Both the position numbers and the translations under genes were made by a program. Below the pieces are notes generated by a model, which did not search any database, was not told the origin of the DNA, and saw only the letters and a program-made list of their open reading frames with translations. This document shows, piece after piece, positions 8,235 to 16,700 of a DNA stretch of 64,000 nucleotides. The first letter of the stretch is position 1; each line of letters starts with the position of its first letter. The DNA comes from Amycolatopsis tucumanensis (GTDB lineage Bacteria; Actinomycetota; Actinomycetes; Mycobacteriales; Pseudonocardiaceae): assembly GCF_021654135.1 (NCBI RefSeq), contig NZ_JAKGSD010000027.1, positions 1-64,000 of the forward strand, read 5' to 3'.

Positions 8235-9089
8235 GTGAGTGTCGTGCAACGCGACAACGAGCTGGGTGACTACCTGCGGGCCCGCCGTCACTTGACGACA
8301 CCGCGCCAGGCCGGTGTTCCCGACGACCGGGATCGGCGGGTGCCGGGCCTGCGCCGGGAAGAGGTCGCCCTGCTGGCCGGCGTCAGCACCGACTACTACA
8401 CCCGGCTCGAGCAGGGCCGGGAACGGCACCCGTCCGGCCAGGTCCTGCAGGCCATCGCCCGGGCGCTCCGGCTGGACGACACTGCTTCCGGGCACCTGTT
8501 CCGCCTCGGCCTGCCCGCGCCCGCGTCGCGAGCAGCCACCACCAGGGTCAGCGACGACCTCCTGCACCTGCTCGGAGGCCTGCACGAATCCCCGGCGTTC
8601 ATCGTCGGCGCCGCCCAGGACATCCTCGCCGCCAACGCGCTGGCAGACGCCCTCTACGCCGGGTTCACGCGCTTCGACAACCTGTTGCGGATGATCTTCC
8701 TCGACCCGTTCGCCCGCGAGTTCTACCTCGACTGGGACACTGCCGCGGAGACCGCGGCGGCCAATCTGCGCGCGGCATCGGCCGAGTTCCCCGACGACGA
8801 GCGCATCGAACGCGTCGTGGGTGAACTGTCCGGGCACAGCCCCGCGTTCACCGCGTTGTGGGAACGCTACGAGATCCGCCCGCGCACGCGCGAGCACAAA
8901 CACTTCCGCCACCCGCGGGTGGGAGAACTGCACCTGCACTTCGAATCGCTGGCCGTCACCAGCGCACCCGGCCAGCACCTGTCGGTCTACAGCGCGAAAC
9001 CCGGCAGCGCCACCGCGGACGCGCTCGTCCTGCTGCGCGGGCTGGCCGCGCGGCAGGACGAGCAGCGCACACCGACGAGCTCTCGGTGA
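8235..9089 (+). CDS. XRE-family regulator with MmyB-like ligand domain
   Basis: 284 residues from GTG 8235; GTG 8244 is equally possible and would be leaderless behind TACGGT (8231-8236). The HTH has 'VPGLRREEVALLAGVSTDYY' and 'RLEQGRERHPS', nearly the same signature as the regulator at 3347-4216. The C-terminal ligand domain has 'NALADALYAGF', 'RMIFLDPFAREFY' and 'HKHFRHPRVGELHLHFE'. It is convergent with an SDR gene. A 20-bp motif shared by both promoters suggests that it controls itself and that SDR. Confidence 0.87.
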   Translation: MSVVQRDNELGDYLRARRHLTTPRQAGVPDDRDRRVPGLRREEVALLAGVSTDYYTRLEQGRERHPSGQVLQAIARALRLDDTASGHLFRLGLPAPASRAATTRVSDDLLHLLGGLHESPAFIVGAAQDILAANALADALYAGFTRFDNLLRMIFLDPFAREFYLDWDTAAETAAANLRAASAEFPDDERIERVVGELSGHSPAFTALWERYEIRPRTREHKHFRHPRVGELHLHFESLAVTSAPGQHLSVYSAKPGSATADALVLLRGLAARQDEQRTPTSSR

Positions 9090-9165
9090 GCCTGACGGGC
9101 AGTGTGGTGCATCCGGCCAGGAGGCGACGATCCGCAATCGGTTGGCATCGAACGCCGGATGCTGC

Positions 9166-10002
9166 TCAGGCGTCGCCGAACGCGGTCTTCAGCGCGAGGG
9201 GCTCCCACTCGTCCATCGACTCGAGGAACGCCGCGAACTTCGTCCGCGCCAGCGCATAGGCCCTCTCGCCGAGAGGGAGGTGCAGCGGGGGACGTTCGGC
9301 GTCGACCGCGCGGAGGATGACGTCGACCGCTTTGCGCGGGTCCCCGGCTTGCAGTCCGTCGTTGTCGGCGCGGTACCTGCGGCGGGCCCCGGCGGTCTCG
9401 GCGTACTCCGGCATCTCCGCGGCGGCCACCCGCATCGAGCGGCCGAGGAACTCGGTGCGGAACGGGCCGGGCTCCACGATGATCGTGGCGATCCCGAACG
9501 GCGCGACCTCCTGGGCAAGCGCCTCGGACAGGCCCTCCAGGGCGAACTTCGTGGCGTTGTAGTAGCCATCGCCCGCGATGCCCGCGATCCCCGCTCCGGA
9601 GGACATCATCACGATCCGCCCGCCACCGGCCTTCCGCAGGAGCGGCAGGACGGCCCGGGTCGTCTCGATCACGCCAAAGACGTTCGTCTCGAACAGTGGC
9701 CGGTACTCGTCCGGGGTCCCCTCCTCGATCGCGCCGAGCATGCCGTACCCGGCGTTGTTCACCAGGACGTCGACACCACCGAACTCCCGCTCGGCCAGGG
9801 CGGCCGCCGCGGCGGCGTCCCCCGCCTTGGTGACGTCGAGCGCCGTGGCCCGGCAGGTCTCCGGGTGGCGCGCGAGGAGATCCTCCAGCGACCGTGGATC
9901 GCGAGCCGTGGCGACAACCTGGTCACCGCGGTTCAGGGCCGCCTCGGCGAGGACCCGCCCGAGCCCGCCCGAACATCCGGTGACGAGCCACCTGTACGAC
10001 AT
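9166..10002 (-). CDS. Short-chain dehydrogenase/reductase
   Basis: 278 residues from ATG 10002 (MSYRWLVTG). The classical SDR set is present: TGCSGGLGR cofactor loop (residues about 8-16), NNAG in 'VLVNNAGYG', a Ser in 'MMSSGAGIAG' and the catalytic YYNATK. The short 'VATARDP' after beta-2 suggests NADP(H). Substrate unknown. It is convergent with the XRE regulator, a common pairing, and follows an EthR-like TetR gene on the same strand 132 bp upstream. Confidence 0.88.
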   Translation of the reverse strand: MSYRWLVTGCSGGLGRVLAEAALNRGDQVVATARDPRSLEDLLARHPETCRATALDVTKAGDAAAAAALAEREFGGVDVLVNNAGYGMLGAIEEGTPDEYRPLFETNVFGVIETTRAVLPLLRKAGGGRIVMMSSGAGIAGIAGDGYYNATKFALEGLSEALAQEVAPFGIATIIVEPGPFRTEFLGRSMRVAAAEMPEYAETAGARRRYRADNDGLQAGDPRKAVDVILRAVDAERPPLHLPLGERAYALARTKFAAFLESMDEWEPLALKTAFGDA

Positions 10003-10093
10003 GACGCTTCCAATCCCTCGACCGTCTCCGTCGGGCGGAGGAGCCCGCACGTCCTGACCGGATCGACGCTAATGACGTCCCCCGTCCCGCCCC

Positions 10094-10113
10094 AGGGTGT
10101 GTCACACCCACCC
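10094..10113 (-). promoter_or_regulatory. Perfect palindrome and 20-bp motif upstream of SDR gene
   Basis: Contains the palindrome GGGTGTG-T-CACACCC (10095-10109) with 7-bp arms. It lies about 92 bp upstream of the SDR start at 10002 and matches the motif before the XRE gene (8191-8210) at 18 of 20 bases. Confidence 0.5.
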
Positions 10114-10134
10114 GCGCCGGACGCGGCGGATCGG

Positions 10135-10755
10135 TCAGGGTTCGATCCCCGCGGCCCGCAGCCACACGACCTGACAGGTCTCGGCTGCCTGGTCGAGCGC
10201 CTCGCGGGACACCGCTGACGCGTGGTAGAAACTCCGCTCGATCATCCAGCACAACGCGCGCGCGACGGCCCGTGCGCCGTCCGGCCCGTCGTGGTCCGCG
10301 GCACCGGCGCGGATCAGGATCGCGGTGATGGCGTCGATGAAGATCTCCGCGGTCTCCGTCCACAATGCCCCGATCTCGGGGATGGTCGAGGCCTGGTCGA
10401 TCGCGACGCGCATGATCAGGCCGTGCTCACGCCAGCGGTCGCGGGTGCGCCTCATGGCCGTCTCGATCGCCTCCCGCGGAGGTGCGGGATCGTCGGCCGC
10501 GGCGCGGGACTTCTCCCGGAGCGCCTCGACGTTCCTGGCGAAGAGGGCGACCAGCGCCTCCTGCTTGGAGCTGAAGTAGAAGTACATCGACGCACGGGAA
10601 AGCCCCGCGCGTTCGGCGATGTCGTTGATCGTCAGCGCATCGAAGCTCTTCACCGCCAGCAGGTCCTCGAGGACTTCGAGGATCTTCAGCTCACGCAGGT
10701 CTCCTTTGGACGGCGCGCCGGCCCGCCGCCGCCCCGCTTTGACCGGATCAGGCAT
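10135..10755 (-). CDS. TetR-family regulator, EthR-like
   Basis: 206 residues. The N-terminal HTH (about 20-65) reads 'LTINDIAERAGLSRASMYFYF' and 'SSKQEALVALF', very close in layout to mycobacterial EthR ('ISRPTFYFYFPSKEAVL'). The C-terminal half also follows EthR, with 'IGALWTETAEIFIDAI' and a late 'LCWMIERSFYHAS'. EthR controls a Baeyer-Villiger monooxygenase; none is adjacent here. Instead two SDR genes flank it on the same strand, and they are the likely targets. Confidence 0.85.
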   Translation of the reverse strand: MPDPVKAGRRRAGAPSKGDLRELKILEVLEDLLAVKSFDALTINDIAERAGLSRASMYFYFSSKQEALVALFARNVEALREKSRAAADDPAPPREAIETAMRRTRDRWREHGLIMRVAIDQASTIPEIGALWTETAEIFIDAITAILIRAGAADHDGPDGARAVARALCWMIERSFYHASAVSREALDQAAETCQVVWLRAAGIEP

Positions 10756-10837
10756 CGCCCGCCCCTCCTCTTTCCGTCGGCACCGCTTACGGTGGCACAG
10801 CCCGGCCGTCGCGTCTCCGGCGGCCGGGCCGTCACGA

Positions 10838-11695
10838 TCAGTTCGCCGCGATCTGGTGTCCGTCGGGGAAGTCCGTGGACCGCGACAGCTCTTCCCACGC
10901 TTCGATGTCCGCGGCCACCGCGGCCCGACCGCTCGCCACCAGACGCAACGCGTCCGAACCGAGCAGGAGGTGCACCGGCGGCTTCTCCGCCTCGATCACC
11001 TTGAGCACGGCCTCGGCGGCCTTGGCGGGGTCGCCGAGCTGGTTGCCGCTGGCCGCCTGCCGGGCCGCGCGGATCGGATCGAACAGCTCGTCGTAGTCCG
11101 CGATCGACCGCTCGCTCCGCACCATCGAGCGGCCCGCCCAGTCGGTGCGGAACGAACCGGGCTCGAGGATGGTCACCCGCACCCCGAGTCCCGCGACCTC
11201 CTTGGCCAGGGTCTCCAGCATGCCCACCACCGCGTATTTGCTGCTGCAGTAGTACGCCAGCCCGGGGACGGTCATCAGCCCGCCCATCGAGCTGACGGCG
11301 AAGATGTGCCCGGAGCGCCGCTTCCGCATGCCCGGCAGGACCGCGTGGACAGTGGCCGCCAGACCGAAGACGTTGGTGTCGAACTGCGCGCGCAGTTCGG
11401 CCATCGAGGACTCCTCGAACACGCCCTCGTGGCCGTAGCCGGCGTTCGCGATCAGCACGTCGATCGGTCCGACGGTGCGCTCGACCTCGCCGACCACGTC
11501 GAACACCGCTTGGTCGTCGGTCACGTCGAGCTGGCGCGCGTGGGCGAGTCCGGGCGCGAGGGCCTCGAACTTCTCCAGGTCTTCGGCTTTGCGCACGGTG
11601 CCGACCACGGTGTGACCGGCCGCGAGCGCGCCCTGCGCGAAGGCGCGGCCCAGGCCACTGCTCGCGCCGGTGATCAGGAAGGTTCGCTTCGTCAT
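10838..11695 (-). CDS. Short-chain dehydrogenase/reductase
   Basis: 285 residues from ATG 11695. Features: TGASSGLGR cofactor loop (residues 9-17), 'VLIANAGYG', catalytic Ser in 'AVSSMGG' and YYCSSK. 'GTVRKAEDLEKF' after beta-2 suggests NADP(H). It shares overall layout with the SDR at 9166-10002 (Ser, YYxxxK, 'EPGSFRTDWAGRSM' versus 'EPGPFRTEFLGRSM'), so the two are probably diverged paralogues flanking the TetR gene. The three genes may form one transcription unit starting upstream of 11695. Confidence 0.88.
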   Translation of the reverse strand: MTKRTFLITGASSGLGRAFAQGALAAGHTVVGTVRKAEDLEKFEALAPGLAHARQLDVTDDQAVFDVVGEVERTVGPIDVLIANAGYGHEGVFEESSMAELRAQFDTNVFGLAATVHAVLPGMRKRRSGHIFAVSSMGGLMTVPGLAYYCSSKYAVVGMLETLAKEVAGLGVRVTILEPGSFRTDWAGRSMVRSERSIADYDELFDPIRAARQAASGNQLGDPAKAAEAVLKVIEAEKPPVHLLLGSDALRLVASGRAAVAADIEAWEELSRSTDFPDGHQIAAN

Positions 11696-11726
11696 ACGCG
11701 AAACTCTACACGACGTTGAAAGAAAC

Positions 11727-11739
11727 CGACACTGTGTTG
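11727..11739. promoter_or_regulatory. Near-palindrome upstream of SDR-TetR-SDR group
   Basis: CGACACTGTGTTG is symmetrical at all but one pair. It lies 32 bp upstream of the SDR start at 11695 and could be the operator for the EthR-like regulator. Weak evidence, from symmetry and position only. Confidence 0.3.
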
Positions 11740-11815
11740 ACGAACCGCGCGTTGAACCGCCCGGACGCGCCGGACGTATCCCCCGTCACCGGACGAACCC
11801 GACGACGGAAGACAG

Positions 11816-12331
11816 ATGCGTCTACTGATCGTGCTGCTCGGACTCGTGCTGGCCGCGTGCGGGACCGCTCCCGCGAGCCCCGGCGGCAACGACGCGGACA
11901 TCCGGTTCGCGCAGGAGATGGTGCCCCACCACGAGCAGTCGGTGCGGCTGGCGGGGCTCGCCGAGCAGCGGGCGGAGTCGGAGTTCGTGCGCGCCACCGC
12001 GCACGAGATCGCCGAGGAGGAGACCGCGGAGATCGCGCGCATGAACGGCTGGCTGCGCGACTGGAACGCAGGCCACGGCGGCGGCCACTCCGGGCACACG
12101 ATGCCGGGCATGCTGCCGGAAACCACGTTCACCGCGCTGGAGGACAGCTACGGCGCCGAGTTCGACCGCGCCTGGCTCACCACGATGGCGCAGCACCTCG
12201 GCGCCGGCGTGGCGATGGCGCAGGCCGTGCTCTCCACCGGCCAGCACGCGGAAACCCACGCGCTGGCCGAGGAAATCGTGCGTGAACAGCAGGCCCTGAT
12301 CGGCGAGATCAACGCGCGGCTGGCCCGCTGA
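11816..12331 (+). CDS. DUF305 lipoprotein
   Basis: 171 residues. A short signal peptide ends in a lipobox LAAC with Cys15, so the protein is lipid-anchored outside the membrane. Two DUF305 halves follow: the first with 'DIRFAQEMVPHHEQSVRLA', the second with 'FDRAWLTTMAQHLGAGVAMA'. Between them is a His/Gly-rich stretch (GHGGGHSGHTMPGM) that could bind copper or other metals. DUF305 proteins are ferritin-like helical bundles found near copper-handling genes. The 3' end overlaps the convergent nucleoside hydrolase gene by 23 bp. Confidence 0.9.
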   Translation: MRLLIVLLGLVLAACGTAPASPGGNDADIRFAQEMVPHHEQSVRLAGLAEQRAESEFVRATAHEIAEEETAEIARMNGWLRDWNAGHGGGHSGHTMPGMLPETTFTALEDSYGAEFDRAWLTTMAQHLGAGVAMAQAVLSTGQHAETHALAEEIVREQQALIGEINARLAR

Positions 12332-13274
12332 AAGTCTCCACCAGCAACTCGGTCAGCACCTCCGCCCGTGCCCCGAACGCCACCCGCGCGTTCGGCTCGC
12401 CGGTCGCGTTAGGACGGACGTCCATCACGGTGCGGCCCACGGTCAGGGCGCCGGACGTCTCGACCTCCACGCGCACCGGGCGGGTCGTGATGACCTCGGG
12501 CCGCACCAGGTAGGCCACGCACACCGCGTCGTGCACGGGCGCGGAATCGCGGGCGTTGACGCCGTGGCCCGCGGAGTAGGCGTCGATGCGGCGGGTGATC
12601 AGGTCGGCGGCCGCGCGGCCGGCGGCGGTGCCCAGCCCGGCGAGCTTCGCGCAGTCGGCGCGGGTGACGAGCGCCTGGTGCGTGGCGTCCAGCGGGACGA
12701 GCGTCAGGCGCGGGAACCCGGCCGAGAGGACCATCGCGGCGGCCTCCGGGTCGGCCCAGATGTTGAACTCGGCCGACGGGGTCACGTTGCCGTAGGCGTG
12801 CGCGCCACCCATGATCACGATCTCGTCGACGGCGTCCCGCACGCCCGGGTCGGCGGCGAGCACCGTGGCGATGTTGCTCAGCGGCCCGACCGGCACCAGC
12901 GTGACCGGCTCGGTCGCGTCGCGCAGGGTGTGCAGCAGGAACTCCACAGCGGACTCGTCCCGCGCGGCGGTCACCGGCGCGGACAACGGGAGCGCGGAGC
13001 CGTGCATGTCCCGGTCCGAGTCGCGTTCGAAGTGCGTCTGCCCCGGGAAGCCGCGCCGCGCGATCGGGTGCGCGAGGCCCGGGTGCACGGGGATGTCCGG
13101 CCGCCCGATGGCGTCCAGCACGCGCAGCGTGTTGCCGGTGGTGGCGGACAGCGGCACGTTGCCGTTGACCGTGGTCACCGCGGCCAGGTCGAGTTCGGGG
13201 TGCAGGGCGGCCAGCATGATCGCGACCGCGTCGTCGGTGCCGGTGTCGACGTCGAGGATCACCTTGCGTGTCAC
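12309..13274 (-). CDS. Inosine/uridine-preferring nucleoside hydrolase
   Basis: 321 residues from GTG 13274; a TTG at 13292 is possible. The family's calcium site DVDTGTDDA is at the N-terminus (residues 8-16), then 'VTTVNGNVPL', 'LVPVGPLSNIA', 'IMGGAHAYGNVTPSAEFNIW' and 'DAVCVAYLV' with the last Asp ligand. The enzyme cleaves the N-glycosidic bond of ribonucleosides in salvage. The length is normal (about 315). It stands alone with its own promoter. Confidence 0.92.
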   Translation of the reverse strand: MTRKVILDVDTGTDDAVAIMLAALHPELDLAAVTTVNGNVPLSATTGNTLRVLDAIGRPDIPVHPGLAHPIARRGFPGQTHFERDSDRDMHGSALPLSAPVTAARDESAVEFLLHTLRDATEPVTLVPVGPLSNIATVLAADPGVRDAVDEIVIMGGAHAYGNVTPSAEFNIWADPEAAAMVLSAGFPRLTLVPLDATHQALVTRADCAKLAGLGTAAGRAAADLITRRIDAYSAGHGVNARDSAPVHDAVCVAYLVRPEVITTRPVRVEVETSGALTVGRTVMDVRPNATGEPNARVAFGARAEVLTELLVETFSGPAAR

Positions 13275-13305
13275 ACGGGCAGCGTCCCACAACGGGAGGC
13301 CGTGA

Positions 13306-13728
13306 TCATCCCGATTCCGCGGCGCGCCGGAGCCCGTCGGCCTCCATGGTCACGAACCGGCGGATCCGCGCGCCGAACAGGAGCCCGGCGAGCGGGGCGA
13401 GCGGACCGCGCTGCTCGACGCCGAGGACCGCCGTCACCGCGCCGTCCCCGCCGGCGGTCAGCCGGTGCCAGCCGACCGACGTGACGCCGCGGGCCTGGGC
13501 CTGCCAGGTGAAGCTCCGCCGGTCGGTCAGCTCGGTGACCCGCCACACGAGCGGCGCCAGCCCCGGCTGCTTCACCACCGCTTCGCTGCCCACTCGCAGC
13601 GGGCCTGTGGTCCGCAGCCGGACCGAGGACATCGACGCCGTCCAGGTCGGCCACTTCGCCACGTCGGTCAACACGGCCCAGACGGTGTCCAGCCCGGCGT
13701 CGATCCGCCTGGTGACCTCGAACTGCAT
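13306..13728 (-). CDS. SRPBCC (START-like) ligand-binding protein
   Basis: 140 residues. Begins with 'FEVTRRIDAGLDTVWAVLTDVAKW', the beta1-alpha1 pattern of SRPBCC polyketide cyclase/dehydrase proteins, and ends with the long C-terminal helix that closes the cavity (ARIRRFVTMEADGLRRAAE). Probably binds or modifies a small hydrophobic molecule. No specific role can be inferred. ATG 13728 gives a full domain. Confidence 0.82.
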   Translation of the reverse strand: MQFEVTRRIDAGLDTVWAVLTDVAKWPTWTASMSSVRLRTTGPLRVGSEAVVKQPGLAPLVWRVTELTDRRSFTWQAQARGVTSVGWHRLTAGGDGAVTAVLGVEQRGPLAPLAGLLFGARIRRFVTMEADGLRRAAESG

Positions 13729-13763
13729 GGCCGGACCGTAGCGGACGCGGCGACGACCGGGTA

Positions 13764-13812
13764 CCGCCGGACGCGGTTTTCCCGCAGTGGCAGGAAACCC
13801 CGCGTCCGGCGG
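13764..13812 (-). terminator. Long-stem terminator
   Basis: Arms CCGCCGGACGCGG (13764-13776) and CCGCGTCCGGCGG (13800-13812) pair perfectly, and the next bases TTTTCC and GGAAAC extend the stem. It begins 8 bp after the stop of the gene at 13820-14845. Confidence 0.7.
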
Positions 13813-13819
13813 CCGGTGA

Positions 13820-14845
13820 TCAGGTGTCGATCTTCCCGAGTTGCGTCAGCAGTTCCAGCTGGTCGAAGTAGAGGTGGCTGTCGGTCATCTTGCCCGCCCC
13901 CACCCGGTGCACCTCGCAGAACGGGATGTCCACCGTCCGCTCGGTCGGGGCGATCTCGCCGGCCGGGGTGACCAGCGGGCCGGTGTGGGTGCCCTGGAAG
14001 CGGCCTTCGAGCACGCCTCCGTTGTCGTCGCCGTAGATGGCCACCACGGTGACCCGGTTGTCCGGGAACGCGTCGTGCCACGTCGACCACTCCGCGTCCA
14101 GCGCCTCCCGGCCGGCGAGCCGGAAGCCGCCGGGGGCGCGCATTTCGAAGGCGGACTGGTCGGTCATCGCCTGCCAGCCCTCGCGGTCGCCGGCGTTCCA
14201 CAGGTCGGTCCAGCGCTGGGTGAGGCTGTTGGTGCCGCCCTCGCGGACGGTGGTGAACAGCAGCCGGTACTCGCCGACCGACCGCACCTGGGCGTGGATC
14301 CGCGCGAGCGTGTCGGCACGCAGCCGGGCCACGCCGGCGCGGCTGGCGGCCAGGTGCTCGGCCGTCTCGTAGGCCGCGATCACCTGGCAGCGGCCCTGTT
14401 CGCGGTCGACCAGCATCTGCGCGCTGCACAGCCCGTCCATCTTCATCAGGCCGGGAAGCGCGGTCTCGCGGAACGCCTGTACCGCCGCGCCGATCTCGCC
14501 GGGCGGGCAGTCGATGGTGGTCATCCGGATCCCCGCGCCGGGACCCGGCCTGCTGCGGCGCGCGAACACCGCGACCTCGAAGTGGTCCACGGTGATCATG
14601 CCGTCGGCCAGTTCGGCGGCCTCCTTGCGGGAAGCCTCCACGGCGTGCTCGGACAGCGTCATCGATTCCGCGGAGTCCCAGTAGGACCCGACGACGGTGA
14701 TGCCGAGCGTGCTGTCGGTCAGGACGGCCAGCCCGCGGTTGCCGGCCTGCGCCTCCACGAAGGGGCGCACGGTGGTTTCCAGGTAGTGCGTGACCTCGTC
14801 GATCCGGGCGGGGTCGCCGATGAGCGTGTTCATTCGTGCGTACAC
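13820..14845 (-). CDS. Two ABM-like ferredoxin folds fused to a SnoaL-like domain
   Basis: 341 residues from GTG 14845, five bases after GGGAGG. Residues about 1-95 and 105-205 look like two dimeric alpha-beta barrel (ABM/YgiN-like) units, each with the final 'ITVDHFEVAVFA' or 'VGEYRLLFTTV' strand. Residues about 210-335 form a SnoaL/NTF2-like domain ('RWTDLWNAGDREGWQAM', 'FPDNRVTVVAIYGDDNGG', 'VHRVGAGKMTDSHLYFDQLELLTQLG'). ABM and SnoaL domains act in polyketide or aromatic metabolism; the fusion of all three is unusual. No known pathway partners adjoin it. Confidence 0.75.
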   Translation of the reverse strand: MYARMNTLIGDPARIDEVTHYLETTVRPFVEAQAGNRGLAVLTDSTLGITVVGSYWDSAESMTLSEHAVEASRKEAAELADGMITVDHFEVAVFARRSRPGPGAGIRMTTIDCPPGEIGAAVQAFRETALPGLMKMDGLCSAQMLVDREQGRCQVIAAYETAEHLAASRAGVARLRADTLARIHAQVRSVGEYRLLFTTVREGGTNSLTQRWTDLWNAGDREGWQAMTDQSAFEMRAPGGFRLAGREALDAEWSTWHDAFPDNRVTVVAIYGDDNGGVLEGRFQGTHTGPLVTPAGEIAPTERTVDIPFCEVHRVGAGKMTDSHLYFDQLELLTQLGKIDT

Positions 14846-14933
14846 GGAACCCTCCCTGGGAGTGCTGGTGGTGCCCGGAACCCTCCAGCGTCGTCCCCGG
14901 CGGTGGCGGTGGCTAGGGCCGAAAGACCGGGGC

Positions 14934-15560
14934 TCAGATCCCCCGCCCGCTCGACTTGAGCTTGTCGACGGCGGTGGAGTCGCCCTCGAACTCGACGCGC
15001 ACGGCGTCCCGGCCGAAGACGAACAACAGGAGTTCCACCGGGTCGCCGGTGACGGTGACCTGCTCGGCGCCGCCGCGGACGGTGGCTTCGCGGCCGTCCG
15101 TGGTGCGCAGGGTGACGCCGACGGGCACGCGTCGCAGGTTGAGCTTCGCCGCGCCGCGGGCGGACCGCCAGGCAGCGGCGTCACGGGCGGGGTCGGCGGG
15201 GCGCGGTTCCCAGCCCGGCCGTCCGCGGCGCACGTCCTCGTGGTGGACGAGGAACTCGGCGGTGTTGGTGAGCTCGTCGAGCTTGCCGATCGAGGTGGGC
15301 CAGTACCAGGCGGGGCCGCGCCGCACCCGTTCGACCAGGCGGGACCACGGCTGCGCGGCGATGCCGTCCTGCACGCGCCGGGTGTGCCCGGCCAGCGGCG
15401 GCAGGAGGATGCCCAGCGCGGCATCGGGACGGCTCTCCCGCACGACGAGGTGCGCGGCGAGGTCGCGGGTCAGCCACCCGTCGCACAGGGTGGGCGCGTC
15501 CGGCCCGGTCTCGTCCAGCAGGCGGCTCAACTGACGACGTTCCTCGGCGGCGACACCCAT
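14934..15560 (-). CDS. Maleylpyruvate isomerase-like (TIGR03085-type) metal-binding protein
   Basis: 208 residues. The DinB/MDMPI fold is shown by 'ERRQLSRLLDETGPDAPTLCDGW', 'RDLAAHLVVRE' with the first metal His, and 'NTAEFLVHHEDVRRG' with the second His pair. The C-terminal half is the alpha-beta SCP2-like part ('VELLLFVFGRDAVRVEFEGD'). Mycothiol-dependent enzymes share this layout, so a mycothiol transferase role is possible. It ends about 90 bp upstream of the ABM-SnoaL gene on the same strand. Confidence 0.82.
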   Translation of the reverse strand: MGVAAEERRQLSRLLDETGPDAPTLCDGWLTRDLAAHLVVRESRPDAALGILLPPLAGHTRRVQDGIAAQPWSRLVERVRRGPAWYWPTSIGKLDELTNTAEFLVHHEDVRRGRPGWEPRPADPARDAAAWRSARGAAKLNLRRVPVGVTLRTTDGREATVRGGAEQVTVTGDPVELLLFVFGRDAVRVEFEGDSTAVDKLKSSGRGI

Positions 15561-15586
15561 GACGCCACCCTACCGGGCGGTAGGGC

Positions 15587-16534
15587 TCAGGACGGGGCCT
15601 CCGCGAGGTGGTGCGTCACCTGGTCCACCGAGCGGCGGCGGGTGGCCGGCGCGCTGAAGCCGTAGCCGAAGCGCAGCACCGCCTGCGGGTGGGTGGGCCG
15701 TCCGAGCAGGCGGCGCAGGCTGGACCGCATCGCCGGGACCTCGACCGCCTGCGACAGGAACGACACGCTCACCCCGGCGGTGGTAGCGGTGAGCAGGACG
15801 CGTTGCAGGGCCTGGCCGGTGCGGACCTGCGCCAGCGGCACGTCGGTGTAGGAGGACAGCACGGCGAGCAGCGGGGTGCGCTCGTAGGGCCGTTCGCCGC
15901 CGCCTCCGCCGAAGCGGCGCAGCGCGAGCTGGGTGCCGGGTTCGGCGCGTGGACCGCCGGCCACCAGCGGCACGCCGTCGTCGCGGGCGCCCTCGGTGAC
16001 GGTCCAGCGGGCCAGTTCGTCCTGGAACCGCGGGTCGGCGCGCTGGGTCCGCTCCGCGCGGCGCAACAGCATGGCAAGCTCACCGGTAAGGCCCGGCTCC
16101 CGCACCAGGGTGAGCTCGGCGCCCTCGGCGACCGCGGCCCGCACCAGCGCCTCCCGCACGTGCGGGGGCACGGTGCGTTCGGTGAAGGGGCGGCGGTTGC
16201 TGCGGCGGTAGGCGATCGCCCTGGCGAGCGCGTGGTCTTCGGGACTCGCGGCTCGCGGGCCGCCGGCGCGGACCGTGGCCAGCCGCGCCGGATCGGTGTG
16301 GAGTTCCACGACGGGCGTGCGCCCCGCGGCCCGGATCGCGACGCGCAGGTTGAGGATCGCGGCGCCACAGGACAACCGTGCCTCGCGCCCGTCTGGGTCG
16401 GCTGCCTGCAGGACGCGGTCGCCGTCGAGGAGGACGTCGATCCGGTCGCCGGCGACCTCGAACCGCCAGGGCTGGGAGTTGTGCGGCGACGGCGCGCGCA
16501 CCGCCGCTTCGAGGGCGGAGCGGATCACGGACAT
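15587..16534 (-). CDS. Acg-family nitroreductase-like protein
   Basis: 315 residues from ATG 16534 with GGGAGAA upstream. Two nitroreductase-fold halves are visible: 'APSPHNSQPWRFEV' near the N-terminus and 'TAGVSVSFLSQAVEVP' plus 'VLRFGYG' near the C-terminus. This double-lid layout without full FMN motifs is typical of Mycobacterium tuberculosis Acg (Rv2032) and relatives, thought to sequester FMN during stress or dormancy. The gene is divergent from an SDR gene. Confidence 0.85.
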   Translation of the reverse strand: MSVIRSALEAAVRAPSPHNSQPWRFEVAGDRIDVLLDGDRVLQAADPDGREARLSCGAAILNLRVAIRAAGRTPVVELHTDPARLATVRAGGPRAASPEDHALARAIAYRRSNRRPFTERTVPPHVREALVRAAVAEGAELTLVREPGLTGELAMLLRRAERTQRADPRFQDELARWTVTEGARDDGVPLVAGGPRAEPGTQLALRRFGGGGGERPYERTPLLAVLSSYTDVPLAQVRTGQALQRVLLTATTAGVSVSFLSQAVEVPAMRSSLRRLLGRPTHPQAVLRFGYGFSAPATRRRSVDQVTHHLAEAPS

Positions 16535-16700
16535 GTGGTTCTCCCGGGGCGGACTGGAGTGCTGGCCCGGTCCACTGTTCCCGCGCGCGGCCGCGCCGCG
16601 GCAGAGCACAAGGTGCCCGACAGCGGGGACTTCGGTCCCTTCGGTGTGTCCGAACGACAGGTCCGAATCCCGCCGGATCAGCCGCCGGAAGGCGGACATC

